Source: Flavobacteriaceae bacterium (GTDB lineage: Bacteria > Bacteroidota > Bacteroidia > Flavobacteriales > Flavobacteriaceae). Taken from it: a stretch of DNA of 19,628 bases. Under the pieces are notes generated by a model. That model saw only the letters and a program-made list of their open reading frames with translations. It did not search any database and was not told where the DNA came from. This document shows positions 15,272-19,628 of the stretch, piece by piece. A program made the position numbers and the translations under genes. Where the stretch lies: the NCBI GenBank assembly GCA_018623655.1, contig JAAZVG010000009.1, positions 1 to 19,628 on the forward strand. The letters run 5' to 3'. The stretch's first letter is position 1, and the number at the start of each line of letters is the position of its first letter.

Positions 15272-16340
15272 TATCAATGTGACTTATTATGTCGACTAGC
15301 AATTGAACACTTTGGATAGGAAGTGCATTGTACATGGAGGCCCTATATCCTCCAACCAAACGATGTCCTTTTATGCCAACAATATTTTCTTCTTTACACT
15401 TTTTATCAAAAGCCGCTGCAATGGTACTGTTTTCAATAGTAAAGGTGACGTTCATTTCTGATCGACTCGTCTTTTCCGCATAACCTTTTAAGTGAGCGCT
15501 TTTATCAATTGCTTGGTAGAGGAGTGAAGCCTTTTTCGAGTTATCTTCTGAAATCACTCGAATTGATCTATTTTCTAGCCACCTTAAATTTAAAAGACTG
15601 GCATAAATAGAGAAAACCGTAGGGGTATTGAACATAGATTCAGCTTCAATATGTTTTCGATAATCAAGCATAGAAAATCTATCGTTCGTTTTAATACCTT
15701 CGATAAACTCCTTCTTAATTATCACTACAGTTGTACCAGCTGGTCCAATATTTTTCTGAGCACCAGCATAGATTAAATCAAACTTACTATAGTCTCTGAT
15801 GGTTGAAAATATATCAGAGCTCATATCGATAATTGTAGGACTATCGATCGTTCCAAATTCCTTAAACTGAGTTCCGTATATCGTGTTATTACTCGTTAGA
15901 TGAACATAATCATAACCCGAAGTCTGTAGTGAATTCAATTCTTGATGATCGGGTACCGATTTATAATCCACAGATTCTCCGTCATAAAGTAGTCTTACTG
16001 AACCTACCTTCTTTGCCTCAGTTATGGCTTTTTTGCTCCAAACACCTGTGTTAATGTAGCCTGCACTATTATTTAAAAAATTATATGGTGCCATAGCAAA
16101 TTGCAAAGATGCTCCACCATGCATGAATAGTGCAGTATGCGTTTTGCTCGTAAGCCCCATCAGTTTTAAGACGAGATCTCTAGCCTCTTCTATGATCTCT
16201 ACAAAAGGGTTTGACCTATGACTAATCTCAAGTACAGAAAGGCCTGAATGATTAAAATCTTTAACTGCTTCAGCCGCTTCTTCAAAAACGGTGTCAGGCA
16301 AGATGCATGGACCAGCACCAAAATTGTGTGTTTTAATCAT
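15264..16340 (-). CDS. serC: 3-phosphoserine/phosphohydroxythreonine transaminase
   Basis: PLP-dependent aminotransferase converting 3-phosphohydroxypyruvate and glutamate to phosphoserine and 2-oxoglutarate, step two of serine synthesis; it can also serve pyridoxal phosphate synthesis. 358 aa, standard. The N-terminus H-N-F-G-A-G-P-C-I-L-P is diagnostic, followed by S-H-R-S-N-P-F near 40-46, the G-G-A-S phosphate loop at 75-78, the aspartate-containing I-D-M-S-S-D-I near 171-177 and the Schiff-base lysine K196 in Y-A-G-A-Q-K-N. ATG at 16340, 3 bp after the acyl-CoA reductase stop, so co-transcribed with it. A serA gene, which I would expect nearby in many relatives, is not in the window; the next gene is the small membrane protein. 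Confidence 0.97.
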   Translation of the reverse strand: MIKTHNFGAGPCILPDTVFEEAAEAVKDFNHSGLSVLEISHRSNPFVEIIEEARDLVLKLMGLTSKTHTALFMHGGASLQFAMAPYNFLNNSAGYINTGVWSKKAITEAKKVGSVRLLYDGESVDYKSVPDHQELNSLQTSGYDYVHLTSNNTIYGTQFKEFGTIDSPTIIDMSSDIFSTIRDYSKFDLIYAGAQKNIGPAGTTVVIIKKEFIEGIKTNDRFSMLDYRKHIEAESMFNTPTVFSIYASLLNLRWLENRSIRVISEDNSKKASLLYQAIDKSAHLKGYAEKTSRSEMNVTFTIENSTIAAAFDKKCKEENIVGIKGHRLVGGYRASMYNALPIQSVQLLVDIISHIDNA

Positions 16341-16343
16341 TAG

Positions 16344-17387
16344 TTAAGACAATAGAAATTGCAAGGTATCAATTTGGTCAGCAAAATCCCATAATTTGGG
16401 TTGCTGAGTTTGTCCAAAAGGTACTTGATTCGAATCATTACGTTCTCTGCACACAACACATTGTATATGTTCTCTGTTCTGCTTTATGTAGCTGTCTACC
16501 TCACTTGTGTTTTGGTATTCACTAAAATGAAGGACGCCTAATGGAGACTTTAGTGCTTCTTTATTTTGAAGTAGAATAAAGTCAAAGTCGATAAATGAAT
16601 CTCCATTCATTAGGGCTATTGCCTTGTGATAGTCATAATTATTAGCGTATTTATTGTGGTTAATAACATTGGTACTAGTTTGAAAGGCATCTTTTAAACG
16701 ATCGAAATCAAAATCACAGGGCACAAATAGTTTGGTAACGTTACGACACCCAAGTCCGAAATACTGAAAAACATCTTTTGCTAAGTTTTTCATTTCAATA
16801 TCAGATGTATCCTTTTCGATGATGGCAAGGGAATTCCTATTCTTTCTGATAATATGCGGAAACTTAGAAAAATAGTGGTCGAAGTATCTTGCGCTATTAG
16901 TACTTCCCGTGGCTATTACATGGGTGAACGCTGTGGCTTTACCTTCAATGATTTCAAAATATTCAGTTGTGTCTGGGTTAATTGTTATTATTTGTCTAAT
17001 GAGATAGTTCACTAAAAGCGAATCTTTAGACGACACCTTAATCATTGATTTTGAACCGGATAAAAAGGAACAGATTACATCGTGAAAACCAACAAGTGGA
17101 ATATTTCCTGCGAGAATAAGTAGCACTACTTTTTCGATCTTTTTTTCAAAAAGATTACGATTATAGGTATTAACAAACTGGTTTAAATCGTTTGCATTTA
17201 AAAGATGAGACCATGCCGTCAGACTTTGTAAAACGCTGTTCTTAGTAAACCAAGGATTGTAACCGTTTACTTTGTTTAAGAGGTCTTCAAAAGCTTCGTT
17301 GAAAGGAGCGTTATTCAACTCAGATTTTAAAAATTCTCCTAGATCTGCTAAGACCTGGATTCTTTGATTTAATGATAGAACCTTCAT
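16344..17387 (-). CDS. Acyl-CoA reductase (LuxC-like)
   Basis: Predicted NADPH-dependent reductase of fatty acyl-CoA to aldehyde, in the aldehyde-dehydrogenase-related LuxC family. 347 aa from the chosen start, shorter than LuxC proper (about 480). Visible blocks: L-A-G-N-I-P-L-V-G-F-H-D at about 92-103 (cofactor-binding loop), K-V-S-S-K-D at 117-122, A-T-G-S-T-N-S-A-R at about 159-167 and F-G-L-G-C-R-N-V at about 210-217, where C214 is the probable nucleophile. I chose ATG 17387; a TTG at 17423 would lie upstream of the transcription start predicted from the minus-strand -7 element at 17421-17428. It is followed by serC after 3 bp and is divergent from a ferredoxin gene. A bioluminescence role is not suggested: no other lux genes are present. 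The metabolic role is unknown. Confidence 0.85.
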   Translation of the reverse strand: MKVLSLNQRIQVLADLGEFLKSELNNAPFNEAFEDLLNKVNGYNPWFTKNSVLQSLTAWSHLLNANDLNQFVNTYNRNLFEKKIEKVVLLILAGNIPLVGFHDVICSFLSGSKSMIKVSSKDSLLVNYLIRQIITINPDTTEYFEIIEGKATAFTHVIATGSTNSARYFDHYFSKFPHIIRKNRNSLAIIEKDTSDIEMKNLAKDVFQYFGLGCRNVTKLFVPCDFDFDRLKDAFQTSTNVINHNKYANNYDYHKAIALMNGDSFIDFDFILLQNKEALKSPLGVLHFSEYQNTSEVDSYIKQNREHIQCVVCRERNDSNQVPFGQTQQPKLWDFADQIDTLQFLLS

Positions 17388-17418
17388 TTGTTTACTATCT
17401 AGAGTGTAGCTAATTTTG
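17387..17418 (+). promoter_or_regulatory. Bacteroidetes-type promoter for the ferredoxin gene
   Basis: A TTTG at 17387-17390 and an exact TAnnTTTG element (TAATTTTG) at 17411-17418 are separated by 20 bp, within the usual 17-23. The ATG at 17441 is 22 bp after the -7 element, giving a leader of about 15 nt with no Shine-Dalgarno. The -33 part overlaps the start codon of the divergent acyl-CoA reductase gene. Confidence 0.6.
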
Positions 17419-17420
17419 CA

Positions 17421-17428
17421 CAAAAGTA
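17421..17428 (-). promoter_or_regulatory. Putative -7 promoter element for acyl-CoA reductase-serC
   Basis: On the minus strand TACTTTTG matches TAnnTTTG exactly, 33 bp upstream of the ATG at 17387. A TTG lies 16 bp further upstream (17445-17447 on the + strand), slightly short of the usual spacing. The element sits back to back with the ferredoxin -7 element, two bases apart. Confidence 0.5.
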
Positions 17429-17440
17429 ATACATCATATC

Positions 17441-17791
17441 ATGGCAATCATTATCACTGACGAATGCATCAATTGTGGAGCTTGTGAACCAGAGTGTCCA
17501 AATACTGCAATTTATGAAGGTGCAGACTCATGGAGGTATAGTGATGGAACCCAACTGATAGGAAAGGTGGCGCTCAACCGGGGTGAGACTATTGATGCAG
17601 ACTTAGCTCAAGAGGCGATTAGTGACGAGTTTTATTACATCGTCCCCGATAAATGCACTGAATGTGTTGGATTTCATGAGGAACCTCAATGCGCCGCCGT
17701 ATGTCCTGTAGACTGTTGTGTTCCTGACCCAAATGTTGTAGAGACTGAAGAGGTGCTTCTAGCTAAGCAGCGACTAATGCATCCCGATTAA
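17441..17791 (+). CDS. 2[4Fe-4S] ferredoxin, Alvin-like
   Basis: Small soluble electron carrier, 116 aa. The first cluster motif is C9-x2-C12-x2-C15-x3-C19-P. The second is C72-x2-C75-x8-C84-x3-C88-P; the 8-residue loop (V-G-F-H-E-E-P-Q) is the hallmark of Allochromatium vinosum (Alvin)-type ferredoxins, which have very low and split potentials. C92 and C93 follow in V-D-C-C-V-P. Between the two motifs is a longer than usual insert of about 50 residues, with W-R-Y-S-D-G-T near 31-37 and an acidic region. ATG start at 17441, behind a good -7 element. It is divergent from the acyl-CoA reductase gene and 20 bp upstream of ychF. Its redox partner is unknown; the shared promoter region makes the acyl-CoA reductase neighbourhood a candidate context but not evidence of direct interaction. 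Confidence 0.93.
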   Translation: MAIIITDECINCGACEPECPNTAIYEGADSWRYSDGTQLIGKVALNRGETIDADLAQEAISDEFYYIVPDKCTECVGFHEEPQCAAVCPVDCCVPDPNVVETEEVLLAKQRLMHPD

Positions 17792-17796
17792 ATTTC
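17789..17796 (+). promoter_or_regulatory. Weak -7-like element before ychF
   Basis: TAAATTTC, one mismatch from TAnnTTTG, overlaps the ferredoxin stop codon and lies 15 bp upstream of the ychF ATG. It could give ychF its own transcript in addition to read-through from the ferredoxin gene. Low confidence. Confidence 0.2.
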
Positions 17797-17811
17797 CTAA
17801 CCCCCTTATTT

Positions 17812-18906
17812 ATGAAAGCAGGTATTGTAGGTTTGCCCAATGTGGGAAAATCGACTCTTTTTAATTGTTTATCTAATGCAAAAGCACAAAGCGCAAACTT
17901 TCCTTTCTGTACGATAGAACCTAATATTGGAGTGGTAAATGTTCCAGATCTACGCCTGGAGGTTTTGGAATCACTCGTTAATCCTGAAAGAGTGGTTCCT
18001 GCTACTGTTGAAATTGTTGATATTGCAGGGCTTGTTAAAGGAGCTTCTAAAGGCGAAGGTCTAGGAAATCAGTTTCTAGGGAATATTAGAGAGACAGACG
18101 CAATTATTCATGTTTTAAGGTGTTTCGAAGATCCCAACATAGTACACGTTGATGGGAGTGTTGATCCGATAAGAGATAAGGAAACAATTGATATTGAACT
18201 GCAGCTTAAAGACCTAGAAAGTGTAGAAAAACGATTAGAAAAGGTGAGTAGAGCTGCAAAAACAGGTAATAAAGAGGCTCAAAAGGAGAAGGATATTCTT
18301 GATCAGTTAAAAAGTTGTTTAGAATTGGGTAATTCAATTCGCACCTTACAATTTGAAAATAAAGACCATAAGTCTTTCGTTAACTCACTGCAATTAATAA
18401 CTGATAAGCCCGTGCTTTATGTTTGTAACGTTGACGAATCGGCAGCTGTTACTGGTAATGCGATGGTTGAACAAGTTAAAGAAACTGTTGCTTCAGAAAA
18501 CGCTGAGGTAATTGTTTTAGCAGTCGGAACCGAAGCAGATATTACCGAATTAGAATCTTATGAGGAACGTCAAATGTTTTTAGAAGACATAGGACTTTCT
18601 GAACCAGGTTCTGCAAAACTTATTCGAAGTGCTTACAAACTTTTGAATTTAGAAACTTACTTCACAGCTGGGGTAAAAGAAGTGCGAGCATGGACAATTA
18701 AGGTGGGAAGCACGGCACCAGTCGCCGCAGGAGTAATTCACACTGACTTTGAAAAAGGATTTATCCGTGCAGAGGTGATTGCCTTCGAGGACTACAAGCA
18801 CTATGGAAGTGAACAAAAGGTAAAAGAAGCTGGAAAAGTTCGTGTTGAGGGAAAAGAATACATTGTGAAAGACGGTGATGTGATGCACTTCCGTTTTAAT
18901 GTGTAA
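17812..18906 (+). CDS. ychF: Redox-regulated P-loop ATPase/GTPase YchF (OLA1 family)
   Basis: Universally conserved Obg-family P-loop protein that binds ribosomes and modulates stress responses; it prefers ATP. 364 aa, standard. G1 is G-L-P-N-V-G-K-S-T at 7-15, followed by the Q-S-A-N-F-P-F-C-T-I-E-P-N switch region near 32-44, G3 as D-I-A-G-L near 70-74, and G4 as N-V-D-E in place of N-K-x-D, which is the family's known departure explaining ATP preference. The coiled-coil segment lies near 130-165 (K-D-L-E-S-V-E-K-R-L-E-K), and the C-terminal TGS-like domain begins around 280 (Y-F-T-A-G-V-K-E-V-R-A-W). ATG start at 17812 with no Shine-Dalgarno. Follows the ferredoxin gene after 20 bp on the same strand. 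Confidence 0.98.
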   Translation: MKAGIVGLPNVGKSTLFNCLSNAKAQSANFPFCTIEPNIGVVNVPDLRLEVLESLVNPERVVPATVEIVDIAGLVKGASKGEGLGNQFLGNIRETDAIIHVLRCFEDPNIVHVDGSVDPIRDKETIDIELQLKDLESVEKRLEKVSRAAKTGNKEAQKEKDILDQLKSCLELGNSIRTLQFENKDHKSFVNSLQLITDKPVLYVCNVDESAAVTGNAMVEQVKETVASENAEVIVLAVGTEADITELESYEERQMFLEDIGLSEPGSAKLIRSAYKLLNLETYFTAGVKEVRAWTIKVGSTAPVAAGVIHTDFEKGFIRAEVIAFEDYKHYGSEQKVKEAGKVRVEGKEYIVKDGDVMHFRFNV

Positions 18907-18970
18907 AACTTACCCCATTATTGTTAATTACTTCTAGGGCTTCAGGACGTTATTTCCTCGGGTATCCCTG

Positions 18971-18978
18971 TATATTGT
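18971..18978 (+). promoter_or_regulatory. Possible -7-like element upstream of parE
   Basis: The 90-bp gap 18907-18996 is the longest in the window. It has no hairpin that I can see. TATATTGT at 18971-18978 resembles the TAnnTTTG -7 element loosely and is 18 bp upstream of the ATG, so parE may have its own promoter here. Low confidence. Confidence 0.18.
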
Positions 18979-18996
18979 GGTTCTTTTAATCAATCT

Positions 18997-19628
18997 ATGT
19001 CAAATACCCAATACACAGAAGAAAATATACGATCGCTAGATTGGCGTGAGCATATTCGTCTACGTCCGGGTATGTACATCGGTAAGCTTGGTGACGGATC
19101 AAGTGCTGATGACGGTATTTACATTCTTTTAAAAGAAATTCTTGATAACAGTATCGATGAGTTTGTCATGGGTGCGGGAAAGACCATTGAGATTTCAATC
19201 AAAGATCAACGTGTAATCGTCAGAGATTATGGACGGGGGATACCCCTAGGTAAATTGGTAGATGTAGTCTCTAAAATGAATACAGGAGGAAAGTATGACA
19301 CTCGTGCTTTCAAAAAATCTGTAGGTCTCAATGGGGTTGGTACCAAAGCCGTCAATGCATTATCAACCTACTTCAAGGTGAGTTCGTTTAGAGATAATCA
19401 AGAACGTCATGCAGAATTTGAAAAAGGTGTTTTATCTAATGATATACAATCGGATTCAAAACAGCGAAAGGGTACACGAACCGAATACGTTCCTGATGTA
19501 GCGATTTTCAAAAATTTTAGATATCGCGATGAGTATGTTGAGCGGATGCTCAAAAACTATGTTTATCTCAATCCAGGATTAACTGTAGTTTTTAATGGAG
19601 AGAAGTTTTTTTCTGAGAATGGGTTAAA
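18997..19628 (+). CDS. parE: DNA topoisomerase IV subunit B (3' truncated by window)
   Basis: N-terminal 210 residues of a type IIA topoisomerase ATPase subunit; the gene runs off the right edge. The GHKL ATPase motifs are clear: R-P-G-M-Y-I-G-K-L-G-D-G at about 23-34, E-I-L-D-N-S-I-D-E with N51, D-Y-G-R-G-I-P at 77-83 (D77 with G79 and G81), and G-L-N-G-V-G-T-K-A-V-N-A-L at about 110-122 with K117. The M-N-T-G-G-K-Y-D segment and the R-S-L-D-W-R-E-H-I-R N-terminus look more like Bacteroidetes ParE than GyrB, and parE is my preferred call; GyrB is the alternative, and a parC or gyrA gene immediately downstream would help decide. ATG at 18997 within an A/T-rich leader without Shine-Dalgarno. 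In complex with ParC it decatenates daughter chromosomes. Confidence 0.88.
   Translation, partial: MSNTQYTEENIRSLDWREHIRLRPGMYIGKLGDGSSADDGIYILLKEILDNSIDEFVMGAGKTIEISIKDQRVIVRDYGRGIPLGKLVDVVSKMNTGGKYDTRAFKKSVGLNGVGTKAVNALSTYFKVSSFRDNQERHAEFEKGVLSNDIQSDSKQRKGTRTEYVPDVAIFKNFRYRDEYVERMLKNYVYLNPGLTVVFNGEKFFSENGL

Noticed and set aside
17388..17423. TTG start for the acyl-CoA reductase 12 codons upstream
   Set aside because: The start would lie upstream of, or at, the predicted transcription start and adds no conserved sequence.
1..19628. CRISPR arrays, tRNA/rRNA genes, insertion sequences, phage or defence islands
   Set aside because: No direct-repeat arrays, cloverleaf-like sequences, transposase or integrase frames are visible; coding is nearly continuous housekeeping.

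Overview
The window is a gene-dense, AT-rich chromosomal segment of a member of the Bacteroidetes, most likely a Flavobacteriales-type bacterium. The evidence is threefold. Several protein families are typical of that phylum: the YfhO-type membrane protein, the 491-aa conserved protein at 7097-8572, a TIGR02757/DUF2400 protein, a DUF6787-like membrane protein and a dihydroorotase homologue without metal ligands. Start codons generally lack Shine-Dalgarno sequences. Several divergent or upstream regions carry the phylum's TAnnTTTG -7 promoter element. I see no rRNA, tRNA, CRISPR array, insertion sequence, integrase or phage gene, and no gene-free stretch longer than about 90 bp.

Layout. (1) 1-3218, + strand: a surface-polysaccharide operon tail, with the C-terminal end of a YfhO-like membrane protein, a GT-B glycosyltransferase and a Wzx-like flippase, all overlapping. 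(2) 3202-6614, - strand: a DNA-repair pair, nth then uvrA, coupled by a TTGA overlap. (3) 6644-7105, +: a Bcp/PrxQ peroxiredoxin. (4) 7097-8572, -: a 491-aa conserved protein of unknown function. (5) 8648-9554, +: a PhnP-like metallo-hydrolase followed by a 41-codon membrane microprotein. (6) 9551-11429, -: a dihydroorotase-like protein without metal ligands, then a serine esterase. (7) 11467-14396, -: an ABC ATPase (LolD type), a DUF2400 protein and a secreted S10 serine carboxypeptidase-like enzyme. (8) 14430-14960, +: msrA. (9) 14957-17387, -: a LuxC-like acyl-CoA reductase, serC and a DUF6787-like membrane protein, divergent from (10) 17441-18906, +: a 2[4Fe-4S] ferredoxin and the GTPase ychF. 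(11) 18997-19628, +: the N-terminal third of a type IIA topoisomerase B subunit, probably parE, running off the window.

Functional themes. Genome maintenance is represented by UvrA, endonuclease III, possibly the DUF2400 protein, and ParE. Oxidative-damage defence is represented by Bcp and MsrA. Envelope biology is represented by the polysaccharide operon, the LolD-like ATPase and the secreted peptidase. Central metabolism is represented by SerC, the acyl-CoA reductase and the ferredoxin. All four convergent gene junctions overlap by 4-17 bp, so there is no room for intergenic terminators there.

This is mostly a housekeeping region and I do not see a convincing new multi-gene system. The most notable points are two enzymes that have lost their metal centres (endonuclease III without Fe-S cysteines, dihydroorotase without metal ligands), a UvrA missing half of its first zinc module, two conserved proteins of unknown function, an unannotated-size membrane microprotein sharing a palindromic stop with its convergent neighbour, and back-to-back -7 elements driving the ferredoxin and acyl-CoA reductase genes.
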